This document shows, one piece after another, positions 47,396 to 58,860 of a stretch of 64,000 bases of DNA. Both the position numbers and the translations under genes were made by a program. Numbering within the stretch: the first letter of the stretch is position 1; the number at the start of each line of letters is the position of its first letter. The notes beneath the pieces are model-generated. The model was given only the letters and a program-made list of their open reading frames with translations. It did no database searches and was not told where the DNA came from. The DNA is from Dillenia suffruticosa (taxonomy: Eukaryota > Streptophyta > Magnoliopsida > Dilleniales > Dilleniaceae). Location of the stretch: the NCBI GenBank assembly GCA_033439265.1, contig JAVTVX010000010.1:7874001-7938000 (forward strand), given 5' to 3'.

Positions 47396-48546
47396 CTAAG
47401 AATCACCATATTTGTAGAGCTTTTCATATGACTTTCTTGAGACCTGCAAAAACAATATAGGCTACAAATTCATGTTACTGACTTCTTCAATATCATCTGC
47501 AGTGACATGACAGAATTGTAAATTAAGATCATGAGCAAAGCAAACATTTTGGATTAAAATTTCTGTGGCAAGACCAAATATTGAAAAATTATATTGTCCA
47601 AATACTGAAGGCAGGAAAAGTTAAGAATTTGAACCCAGAGGACACACAACAATATCTTTATTCTCAATGTTGGAGGTTCTTCCTCTTCTATTTTTTTATT
47701 TTTTATTTTTTATTTTTTTTTACAATTGTATCGGAATAATAAAAAAAAAAGCCAGTTGGTTCAAGTCTGACAATCAACACTCTGAACTTTCAAATTTCCA
47801 TTGCAAGAATATGATACAACTTAAGGGAAAGCCCAAAAATAGGATTCAGTGTTTGTGGTCATTTTTGTGCATTAAGAAGCTCACTATTAACTAAGGAGAA
47901 AATTAAGCCGTTACAATTTGGACAGTACAACAGAAAATCGGAGAAGAACCAAACAAGCTCTGCCTTTTGAAGAGTAAAAACATAAGAAGAAAAGAAAGAA
48001 AATTCAACCCCATGCATTATTGTCATTTTAATGGAGCATCAAAAATTAATCAGAAAAGAATTTCTTACCCGATATGCTGATGGTGAGCTAGTAATAAGAA
48101 CCAAAGATCCAGGAGAATTTGGTGCATGCTTTCCGGGAGAAGCAAACAGAGTTGGCCTTGTAAGCGGTGACTGCACATATGGTGAAACTGGAGAATGCAA
48201 TATAGGAGAATGAGTGCGTGAAAGAAGAGGAGTGGGATTATAGGACGAAGTTGGTGATGTCTCTGAGGCTCGGGAGTGAAGAGAAGAAGCTGATCCTGCC
48301 AGTGGAGATCTTGGCAATAGACGCCTTGAAGGTAGCATATTGATTTTGATTCTAAGCACAAAAATAGGGAAGAGACAAATGAGAAAGTGCAAATATTATT
48401 TTTGCACATCCTATGTGCATGCACATGTTCATACCTACACTCCCATAATCATAATCTGAAAATTTACTAAAGTCAATATATCAAATTTAACTCACTTGTT
48501 GTGAATGTCAACATATTCATCAGTTTCATCCAATATTTCTTCCTGC

Positions 48547-48583
<37 letters not shown>

Positions 48584-51107
48584 CATATATATACATATAT
48601 ATATATATATATACCCAAAAGAAAATGTTTACAAAAGCACAGACAAACACATCTTAGCCGAGGAAGGTTTAGTGAGCAAGAGAACGGACGCTTTTAACAT
48701 TATATAAGAGCTTAAATTAAGGTGCGCAAGAATAAAATGTTGTATATCGTATGAGAATGGAACAAATTATGAAAATAGACTAACTCGAGGCCAATATCAA
48801 TCAAATTACTAGTATGTACGATAAAAGGGAAGAAGACCTGCAGCAATTCCTCCATAACATCTTCCAATGTAATGATGCCAACTACCTCTTCATCCAAATT
48901 TGACACGGTTTCAAGCTCTTCATTCCTAATTTCGCTGCCTCCTCTGTCCATTGACTTTAAATGTGAACGCAAATCATTTCCTCTCCCCACAACATTCCTT
49001 AACACAGGACTTGGAGTCTCATTGTCACTTGAAAAAACGGACGATGCATTTCTAGAGATACCCATTTGCCCACTATGTCCAAGCGGATACATATTTTCTG
49101 AAAAAACAGAGCAACCAAGATCTAGTTCCGCTTTATATGATCATTGATAGCAGAAATACAATTCCACATCAAGAACTTAAGGCACAAAGCTTGATTTAGT
49201 TTTACCTGGTTTTTCAGTCTGCTTCTGTCTTGAGTTAAAGCTTGAGTTTCTCTTTGAAGTTTTAGGCATGGCTCTAGCATTTTCTGCTTCTTCAGCCGTG
49301 TTAACATCCTTCTTGCACTTCACAACAACACCCATGTGACTGTGGCCCTTCTGGAATTGATTGAGTATATCATACAGAGGCAAGCAATCATAAAACCTAT
49401 TACAAAAATGACATTTTTTTTAAGTTATGGAAGAAATCAGAAATAGTTACTGAGAAAACTAATGTGCATCTTGAAGTTGACCAACCACGATATGAGTGGA
49501 TTGAAGCAACAATGACACCAAAATGTGGTAGAAATTATTTTACCTGGGAATTTTTCTAATAGTCAAAGCCCTGACAGGTGTTTCATCTTCAGAACAGCAG
49601 CCTATCAAATTCTTAACCTATAACCAATGGTAAAGGGGATAAAATTTCAGTCATCAATGCTATTGTACTATCCTGAAAGAGAAATCAAGTTCCATACAGG
49701 AAAGGGTTAAAATAGTTGCAGTCTGCTCACCAAGATGAGACCTATTATATTTGATGGGTTTCCTGAGTAGATTGGTACACGGCTATGGCCTTTGCTTCTT
49801 ATCCGATTCATGGTGTGCCTGGTAACATTTAAAAGTCAACACTCGAAATAGGGATACGATAAAACAGAAGAACCAAAACTAAGGGTTGCATATTAATCAC
49901 ACATGTCAAGTTTGGAATTGATATCCAGTGAGAATATATCAGATATGGGTGTCATAGCATCTTTTGCTGTTTTCTGTGTCATATCCAAAGCTCCAGTAAT
50001 AATTGTTGTTTCATCATGCGTCAGCTCACCCCCTTTGCCAGCCTAGAAGTAAACATTAGAACATGAAATGGCTATTAACTTTAATGCTGCGCTTTCACTT
50101 TGGTCTTTACATATTAATTAGTGACTTTGTAATTCTAACCTCATTGCCATGCATATCTACTAATGTCTTCAGTTCTGCACGACGTAAAAGAGCAGAATGC
50201 CCTTTCCCAAGAAGACAATCCAACAGCTGCCACAACAGGAATCCACAAACATTGTGAATTGGAAATTCTCAATTGGCATTGGCAACATCAATATAAACAC
50301 CGAGAATCAACAAAAGATGTTAGTGTCAATTAAATTATAGGAGTAGAAAGAATATGCAAAATAATCATCTCTTGCTTTACATGCAAAAGGAAATTGGAAA
50401 TAACCTTACTAATTGGGTAGGAGAGTGGGAAGATGATCCATAAAAGGATACGAACTACAACAGATAGTTTGGCACCAACACTTAATCCATACCTTGAGCA
50501 TACCGCTTGAGGAATAATCTAGTAAAATAAACAACAGTAACACCTCCTTACAGATACAATCAGTTAACAGGAAAAGCGATAAACAGTCACCAGTTCGCGA
50601 TTTTACCTCGCCAAATGCTAGAATAAGGGTGACAGAAATCAAGATAGCAGCCCAAGCCGGTAGGAGAGAGTCAACAAAAATAGGAAGTGCCTTACCAAAC
50701 ACAAAAATGTAACCACTCAAAATTAGACAAATCCAAGGAAAGAAAATGCGTTCCCGATTACCTACCTCCATTGCCAAAGCATTGCATATGAGGAGCGTAC
50801 ACAGGAGCAAGTGTTGGTTCTTGACAATTGGTAGAATCTTCTCTGCAACCCCAGAACGAAGCAAAAGCATGAGTGCAGGGACACCACAAACCTAAAAGGG
50901 TGCAGCATGAGATTCTATGTTCTCACCTGCATTTTTCCGGTCTTTGGGCTGACCAGCCTTGATAAGGACTTCAAGATCAACCAGGCTGAGAGACATCAGT
51001 CCCAGAGTAAGTCCTGACATGAGACCAGCGAAGCACACAAGGGCTATACATGTGAGCAGATAAACCCAGAACATAGGCTCACAACACGGAACATCATTAG
51101 CCGCCAT
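47396..51107 (-). CDS. CNNM/DUF21-CBS domain membrane protein, 13 exons
   Basis: Exons (minus): 51107-50927, 50842-50766, 50690-50607, 50518-50405, 50226-50140, 50042-49903, 49818-49731, 49617-49544, 49396-49206, 49097-48838, 48542-48496, 48351-48069, 47443-47396. All introns are GT-AG, and the coding length is 1674 nt (557 aa plus stop) in one frame. Residues 10-190 are DUF21 with about four membrane helices ([50 protein letters not shown]); residues about 200-435 hold the CBS pair ([41 protein letters not shown]); the tail (450-557) is Ser/Pro-rich. It resembles Arabidopsis At1g47330. Relatives are Mg transporters or regulators. Start: ATG at 51107; the longer frame uses GTG and is unlikely. 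Confidence 0.93.
48556..48612. repeat. (AT)n microsatellite in intron 10 of the CNNM gene
   Basis: A run of AT with a few C interruptions next to a poly-A run, 14 bp from the start of exon 11 on the intron side. Confidence 0.85.
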
Positions 51108-52778
51108 ATTTTGCCTCACTAACTTGAGCTGTGGACGAGTAGAACCGTAACCAAGAAGAAATAGAAGTGAGAAAGAACCGAGGGAGTTCCGTTTATATAA
51201 TCACCAACCTATACCGAGGAAATAAATATAGGTTCATGACACGTTGAATTCGACCACTTGCAAAAACAACATAGATGCTCCAAAACGTAGACACCCATAT
51301 AAATAAGTGGGTACGACAAATATCATATTTTTATATGGCTCAGATGTGCCTTCCATATGTATGTGCGATAACATACAACATATTGTTTAATGAGTGCCAT
51401 ATGACAATAAAGTCCATGACATAATTGATAGCTCATTGGAACATAGCTACAGGAAATACCACTCACTACATAAAATGCCAAACCCTTATTCAAACTCAAA
51501 TTACCCATCTGTTTTTGCTGAAACCATTTTATCCTTTAATATTTCAAATTAAAAACTCAATGGCAACCAACAGAAATATGGATAACTATTTGCAAGAGAC
51601 AATCTAGAAGATGAATAAATTTATTCAACTTCTAGATTGTCTCCTGCAAATAGTTATCCATATAGTTATCCATTAGTTCTTGAATAAATAACTATTTGCA
51701 AGAGATAATCAAGAAACTTATTCGGTTAGATCGATCATTAGTTCCCATTAAATCAATACTGATGGTAATAAATATTAAATCCAAATCATTAAACCACGAA
51801 AAGTTGCCGAAACGAATTGGTTAAGATATAAATAATGCAAATATGATATGTGCTTGTTGTGCCCGCAGCTGTACGTCACTTTCTGTCATATTTTTATATG
51901 GGCATGCAAACTTGCATCAATTGCATATTAGGTACATACCTAATATTTGACAAACTGATTTAACTCTAAAACAGCTTCAGTGCATGCCCATGATGCAGTA
52001 TGGAACACAACACAAGCAAAAGAAAATATCCAAGAACGTACCAATGTACAAAGGGAAAATGCAAAATGAAACAGTAGCATTATATTATATAACCACAGAT
52101 TATCTAATCCATTCGGTTGCTAAACATCCCATCAAAGTCCTGTCAGAAAAGGGAACGGTCTAATAAGTCTTCTAGCACCAGTGAACAATCCTCAAAAAGA
52201 CAAACACATGGTATCAACACTCTGCAGAGAAGTCTGAGTCAGCCTCATCAGTCGGATAAAGCAATTTATACTTTGGAAAACTTGCAGTGAACATCATGGA
52301 TATGCCACTGAGGACAATATTCATATTTTAGCAGCTGAGAAAGACTTGCGTGATTTATAGGCCAAGAATGGATATTCGAACATTCGCGGTTGAATTTAAA
52401 AAATTTACCTGAAGCCCTAGTTGACTCCTAAAACATGTGGTAGATGCAAATTCATTAACACTGGGGCATTCTTGAGGTCATTGTTTACTTAACTAGTTCT
52501 GAGATCACAGAATTGAGATACAACTTGGAAAAATGAAAACAAAATTGCTGGCGTAGCTATCCATGCTCTACATGAATACATTAAAAACAGGAACGAAAAG
52601 TAAAAGACATCCATCTGACAATCAGGCTTCTCAAATATCATTTGTGGAACTGTGTCACAAACACTACAAATTTTTATTTGGCTTATGCAACTTATTTTGG
52701 AGAATATAAAATATTGACCTTCTATATTAGAACTGTAAAGTCAAGCTACTACACATTAAGCTGCATGGTTTATTGCCT
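51108..52778. other. Upstream region of the CNNM gene and 3' flank of the next minus-strand gene
   Basis: No coding sequence recognised. It should contain the promoter and 5' UTR of the CNNM gene on its left side and the 3' UTR of the gene ending at 52779 on its right side. It holds a palindrome at 51576-51663. Confidence 0.5.
51576..51663. repeat. 88-bp near-perfect palindrome with a third direct copy
   Basis: The arm 51576-51610 (contains GATAACTATTTGCAAGAGAC) is the reverse complement of 51629-51663 with one mismatch; the 18-bp centre TGAATAAATTTATTCA is itself palindromic. A partial direct copy of the arm follows at 51688-51710. No TE terminus is visible. Confidence 0.85.
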
Positions 52779-52896
52779 TCACATCTCAGCATCAACAGCA
52801 CGTGTGAAGGCCCTAGCAAGTTTGTTCTTGATGTCAGCAACTTCATGAGGAGTGCAAAAGGTTAAAACATATCCATTCTGCCGGACTAAAGCTGCA
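52779..52896 (-). CDS. Terminal exon of an unidentified minus-strand gene
   Basis: After an acceptor TTTAG (52901-52897) an open frame reads ALVRQNGYVLTFCTPHEVAD then IKNKLARAFTRAVDAEM and a TGA at 52779. The residue pattern is that of a real protein end, but I do not recognise the family. The upstream exons must lie to the right; the chromovirus at 53053-63409 sits 156 bp upstream of this exon, so it would be in the preceding intron. No further exon is seen to base 64000. Confidence 0.5.
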
Positions 52897-53052
52897 CTAA
52901 ATTAATGGCCTTTTGGAGAGAAGATTGGCAACTGCATACTTGAGTTAAAGATGCAGCAGAACCTCAAAAAGGAGATTATCATCATCTAGCTTAATCGATA
53001 CATATCGTAAATTCATTGTTTGATTTAATCATCGCAAAACACTTACTTGGGT

Positions 53053-53116
53053 TGTAGCACTGAAAAAAAAAAAAAAAAAAGTCAAAATTAGGGCTTAAAG
53101 CCCTAATTCTCCTTAC

Positions 53117-53179
<63 letters not shown>

Positions 53180-55625
53180 CTCCTCCGCCGCTGCTCTCCT
53201 CCTCCACCCCCCACCGCCTCGCCTTCCTCCCGCGATAGCCGCCGCTGCACCGCCTCTCGTGAGCAGCCTTTCTCCTCCGCGTAGCGCGATCTCCTACGAG
53301 CTGCGCTAGCCCAGCCGAGCGCTTCACAGCGCGAGCGCGCGCCTGCTCGGGAGCTCACTTGCGCACCCCGCTCCAGCGCTTCACCCTCTGCACAACACGC
53401 ATTCGCGCGATCTCCTGCGAACGCTGCCGCCTCGAGCCATCGCGAGCCTTGCGCGAGATCTCCCGCGAGCCAGCACGCAAGCCAGCGCGCGACCCAGCAC
53501 GAGCCAGCGTGCGACCCAGCACGAGCCAGCGTGCGATCCAGCTCGCGACCCAGTGCGCGACCCAGCTCGCGACCCAGCGCGAGCGCGAGCCCTAGCCCGT
53601 GAGCGGGCCAGCCCACCAGCGGCCCAAGGCCCAGTCCAGCCGCGGCCCACTGCAACCCGCGAAACCCGCTGCAGCCAGCAAGTCGGGCTGAGAGCCCGCG
53701 AGCCACCAGCGGGCCAGCCTGCTAGCAGCTAGCCCACCGGCCCGCGAGCCCGTGACGGCCCGTGAGCCTGCGACCGGCTTTCCCCTTCGAGAGCTCACCT
53801 GCATCTTCTGTGTTGCAGGTAACGACTATATTTGGTTGAAATTTTAGGGTTTGGTGTTAGAAATTTAGTGGTTTCTAATATATTTGAAATTGGGAAATAT
53901 TACAGGTTTTAAACCAACCCGACGGGCGAACGATAGCTAGGTCTGAAACCCGAGGAACTCTGGATGAGAGAACGCACTCACTTCGCAGTGTGAATAAATT
54001 TTCCCTTATTAGGGTTTTATTTGATATAAAATTTGATAATTTAATTAGTTTTGTCTTTTGGAGAGTCGTTGAAAAGTAGGGAGTGACCACCCTCCCTAAA
54101 TAAGTGAGTGGAACTCTAATCTCTTACATAAAATAGTAAAACGTATTTTCTGCTGTATTTTCGATAAAACATGCTTTTGATATGCATTGATCTGACGCAT
54201 GATATTGAATTTCAAAACCGTTTTGTGATTATTGGAGTCTCTTGAAATATGTTTACGATGACTATGCATCCATGGTTTGAAATGAAAACAAAACTTGTGC
54301 CATTACTTGATAATTGATAAATTTTTTTTTCTATCGTTGCATTAATATGTTGTTTTAAAATGATTTGATGAAACGTATTGGTACGCAGACTTGAAATGCT
54401 TTGATGAACTATGTGGGTCGGATGCCCACTAGTTATGCGATGATGTGACTTTACTTGTGGGACGTTGTGCCCTGGGACGTTGTGCCCTGGGACGTTGTGC
54501 CCTTGTGATATATGGAACGTTGTGCCCTTGTGATACTATGATGATTCCGTAGCTACGAAGGGCGTTTGTAGAGGCACGAGTTGCCCGAATACGTTTCTGC
54601 ATGAGGTATCCGTAAACGTCATTTATTCTAAAGGCTATAGGCGCGGCCGGTTGAACCCATATAGGGGGAGGACGTATGTGACGCCACCGTCTAGTACCGG
54701 ACGGGGTTCTATACACGTTGATGAGTTAGCCCCAGCGAACTCATGGCCAACGTCGGGATAGAGAGCGTTTTAAAGTCTATGCATAATAAAACCCCCGATA
54801 CGCCTGTCCTTGGTCACGATTGACTTTTGCCAGGACCATTTTTGGTTCGCTCTGATATTACTTGATTTTAAATGGATGCATATATGCTTGTTATCGTGTG
54901 ATTGATTAAATGAATTTCAAATTGCTAAATATATCATGTTTTGCCGCGAAAATGTAAATTTTGTTTCAAATGATGTTATTTGATACTCTAAATTGTTCAC
55001 TCATGCTATTTATGTTTGATATTATCCCCCTCACTCACTGAGTATCTTTCCATGATACTCATCCCTCTCTTTTCCCTTTTCAGACAGATTTGTTGTGATA
55101 AAGCGACGTTACAGGCTCTAGAGCGGAGTTGGTATTTCTGACGGTGAGATTTACTTCCAACTTAGTTTCGATCCTGCGAGGTATTAACATTGAGATCTGT
55201 TGTTGGCCGTGTACTTATTTTTGGATAACTGTATAATTTAACTCTCATATTTCATTTGCATTGAGGCGATTGTATATATTTAAATTTTACTTGGAAAAAT
55301 TATTGTATATAAGATAAAAGTTAGATCCGCTCGTTGTGGCGGCTGTTCATACTCTAGTTGGGCATGACAGTAGAGGTCTGTGGCTAGAACTGCTACAAAC
55401 TTGTAGTCTTGCGTTGTTCTGGATGCTGGCAGTGGTGTTTATTGATTTTGGAGAGGCCAGGATGACCATTTATTTAAATTACAGGGTGATTTTGATTATG
55501 GAGGTTTAAATTGTACACGGGAAACCTCTGATTTATGGGGAGATTCTGTCCGATTTTCTGTAAAAATACAGTCGGCATCCAAGGACAACGGGCGGCTGTT
55601 CACGACCCCGGTTCGGGGCGTGACA
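53053..55625 (+). repeat. 5' LTR of the chromovirus
   Basis: 2573 bp: a poly-A run, a (CT)n tract (53118-53172), a GC-rich block of GCGCGACCCAGC repeats (53200-53790), a CAG/GTAACG splice-like motif (53818), an AT-rich part with a GGGACGTTGTGCCCT minisatellite (54460-54530), and a 3' part conserved in both LTRs. Confidence 0.95.
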
Positions 55626-55632
55626 GTTCTAT

Positions 55633-55644
55633 TGGTATCAGAGC
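55633..55644 (+). promoter_or_regulatory. Primer-binding site (initiator tRNA-Met type)
   Basis: TGGTATCAGAGC, complementary to the 3' end of plant initiator tRNA-Met, lies seven bases after the 5' LTR. Confidence 0.9.
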
Positions 55645-55911
55645 GTCTAGGTTTGAGAAAAGATAAAAGTCTTCCCAAGTATATGACAAGTCCTCAATGC
55701 ATTAGAGAGTTTCATACAGTCATTTAAAGACCCATACTTGGCCATAGGCATATAAGTTCTTTTAGATGATGGAGTTGGATACATAACGTTTCTAACTCGT
55801 TATTTCGCATTTAAATGCTGAGTCATAGTTCATTTATTTTAGGGGGTTAGTTATGGAGCAACTAACCCTAATTCTTGATTTTTATCTACTAGCAATGTAT
55901 TTTTCGCAGAA

Positions 55912-57324
55912 TTATACCACCTAGATGTGGTAGGAGAGGTGCTAGATTCGCCTCATTTGAGGGTTTTACAGTGCCTGATACACCTAGGGCAGCTGAGGCG
56001 CCACGAGTACCAGAGGTTGCTTCCTCTACTCGAGCACGCTCACCAGCGCCACCCCAGCATCTCCACCGGCTGCTACAGCCGAGATTCCTCTACCACCACT
56101 CGATGCCTTGAGACAGTGGCAGGAGTGGTGCAGTAGATATGGGGCGCATATGCCACCACCTTCACTACAGACTCCAGCGACCGCACCTGCGACAGTACCT
56201 GCTCCTTCAGCATCGATTCCTCCTTCGGTGGCCGGCCCTTCCGTGTCTACTCCGACTGACGAGACGTCGGCTACTTTGAGGCGCATCCACGAGCTCACTC
56301 AGTTGGTGAAAGAGTCTCGGCAGCTCGGATGCAGACTTTTCAGGATCCAGTGATGCAGTAGCGGCGAAACACTGGATCAACAGGATTTGTAGGATTCTTA
56401 TGGATTTGGGGTTGTCGGAGGAGCTCAGATTGAGAGTTGCTGAGAGACTCCTCGACGGATATGCCCTCTCGTGGTGGAAGGCTATCCGTGACAGTGCTAC
56501 ACAGACCCTGTGGTGGGAGGACTTTTTATGAGAGTTCGACCGCAGATACTTTACCCCGTTCCAGTAGGACCGGATGAGGACGGAGTTCCTGCACTTGTGC
56601 CAGGGGACGAGGTCAGTATCAGAGTACGAGGCTGAGCTTAGACGACTAGCGGCCTTTGTCCCCGATATGGTTACACCTGCTCAGATGAGGTTCAAGTTTG
56701 AAGGTGGCCTCCAATTGAGCATTAGGAAGTATATGACGGTGACTCCCTCTTTTACACTATCAGAGATGATTGATTCAGTGTATCGGACGGAAGAGATCGT
56801 CCGAGTAGAGGCTAGACAGAGGGAGAGTCACCAGGAGAGGAAGACTGGGTCACAGGGTGGACAGTCGTCGAAGAGGGGTAGAGGTTCTAGATATCCCGAC
56901 GGTTCTTCTAGCTTCAGACCAGCAGCACCAGGACAGGGACCTCGACCACAGGGTTTTGGGGCACCAGCCCCTAGTGTCTCTACGCAGTCGACTACACAGA
57001 GACCGCCCTTCTGCCGTAGATGTAGCAGCCACCATGCGTTTGGGGCATGTAGAGTACCAGTTATTTGCTTCCAGTGTGGGAAGCAAGGTCACGTTAGGAG
57101 TGTCTGCCCCGATTTAGGTCGGGGAGGATTGACTTTATAGAGTCGTACTGGTACGTCTAGCACAGGCTAGCAGGGGGCAGCTGCACATTCAGCTCTTACA
57201 GCTTCCCGGACTGCAGTCGGGAGTAATACAGTACCAGGATCGTCGCGACAACAGTCTAGGGCCCAGGCTCGTGTGTTTGCGATGACACAAGAGGACGCAC
57301 AGGCAAACCCTGATGTTATTATGG
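55912..57324 (+). pseudogene. Gag of the chromovirus
   Basis: The start is uncertain (the frame with IPPRCGRRGARFASFEGF lies near 55912). A frameshift follows near 56090. The core 56360-57140 has WWKAIRDSATQTLWWEDF, a stop for Trp at 56529, FLHLCQGTRSVSEYEAELRR and a zinc knuckle CFQCGKQGHVRSVC (about 57070-57111, CX2CX4HX4C). After stops at 57139 and 57169, the frame continues (ARVFAMTQEDAQANPDVIMG) to a GT-AG segment. Gag forms the particle and binds RNA. Confidence 0.85.
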
Positions 57325-57513
57325 GTAATCCTCCCGCAGACCCCTCAGTGTAGTACTTTTGTTGTACTTTCTGTATGAACTTTTTGTATATCATGGTGTC
57401 GATGTATAGTTTTGACTAGTTAAAGCTTTAGAAGCTTAACTAGTTTGATATATATATATTCGTTCACTTTTTTTTCGCATTTTAAATGTTGTTGATCTTT
57501 TTCTTACTTTTAG
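57325..57513 (+). other. Candidate intron between Gag and Pol of the chromovirus
   Basis: The family sequence runs from PDVIMG directly to TMRIFGIDARILIDTG, but here 189 AT-rich bases intervene. They begin GTAATC and end TTCTTACTTTTAG, and removal joins the frames exactly. If kept, nine codons follow the junction and then a TAG stop (57352-57354). Confidence 0.6.
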
Positions 57514-58860
57514 GTACCATGCGAATATTCGGTATCGATGCCCGTATTCTCATAGATACTGGGTTAAATTTTTCCTATGTGAGTGACACATTCGCTCGTC
57601 ATTCTGATAGATCTCTCTCGCCACTTGATGAGAAGATTATGGTAATCACTTCTCTTGACAAGCATATCATTCGTGATACAGTCTATAGTGGCTGTGAGGT
57701 CGGTATTGGGGAGGCGATATTAGAAGCAGATCTGATTCCGCTCCCTATCATGGATTTCGATACCATCGTAGGGATGGATTGACTGAGTTTACACCGGGCT
57801 TCCGTGGATTGTTTCAGGAAGGAGGTTGAGTTTAGGAGGTCCAAGCAGCCACCGTTAGTATTCCGGGGCGAGAGACGAGTGTTGTCCCGCAGTATTATCT
57901 TTGTTATGAAGGCCAGACGTTTGGTACGTCATGGTTGTGCGGCTTATCTGGCTTATGTTGTCGACACCACCGTTGAGGGACTGAGACTTGAAGATGTCCC
58001 TGTGGTGCAGGAATTTTTAGATGTGTTCCCCGATAAGCTTCCCGGATTACCACCAGCTCGGGAGTTGGAGTTCGAGATTGATCTAGTACCGGGGACCAAT
58101 CCTATTTTTATTCCGCCATACAGAATGGCGCCTGTTGAACTGAGAGAGCTTAAAACTCAGTTACAGGAACTTTTGTACAAGGGGTTTATTCGCCCGAACA
58201 CCTTACCTTGGGGCGCTCTGGTGCTGTTTGTAAAGAAAAAGAATGGTACATTTCGGTTTTGTGTGGATTACAGGCAATTGAATAAAGTCACCATCAAAAA
58301 CAGATATCCCTTGCCACGTATAGATGATTTGTTTGATCAGCTGCAGGGAGCCAGGGTTTTCTTTAAGATTGATCTCCGTTCGGGTTATCATCAGTTGAGA
58401 ATTCGGGCCAAAAATATGCCTAAGACAGCTTTTCACACCCGATACGGCCATTACGAGTTTTTAGTCATGCCATTTGGGCTGACTAATGCCCAAGCTGCTT
58501 TCATGGATTTGATGAATCGAGTTTTTCACGACTACTTGGATCGGTTTGTTATCGTATTCATCGATGACATCTTGATATATTCACGGAGCGATGAAGATCA
58601 TGTTCAGCACCTTCGGGTGGTATTGCAGATATTCCGTGAGAAGCAGCTATATGTCAAATTCTCGAAATGTAAGTTTTGGTTTAGACAAATTGGGTTCTTG
58701 GGGCACATTGTTTCCGCAGAGGGTATTTATGTTGATCCGCGGAAGGTTGAGGCTATAGTGAAGTGGGAGCAGCCACAAACAGTTACCGAGATTCGTAATT
58801 TTCTCGGTTTGGCCAAGTATTATCGCAGATTTGTAGAGGGATTCTCCTAAATAGCTGCTC
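57514..58860 (+). pseudogene. Protease and reverse transcriptase of the chromovirus
   Basis: Protease: ILIDTGLNFSYVSDTFA (about 57545-57600); the DTGS motif is DTGL. A TGA replaces a Trp codon at 57780 (IVGMD then LSLH). RT (57804-58850, one 348-codon frame): [59 protein letters not shown], the catalytic [13 protein letters not shown], and [11 protein letters not shown]. The frame ends at a TAA at 58848. Pol copies the RNA into DNA in the particle. Apart from these changes the RT core is well kept. Confidence 0.93.

Noticed and set aside
53113-53706. 197-codon minus-strand ORF in the LTR, and its partner at 61171-61509
   Set aside because: Same effect of a GC-rich repeat; frames differ between the two LTRs and no domain is visible.
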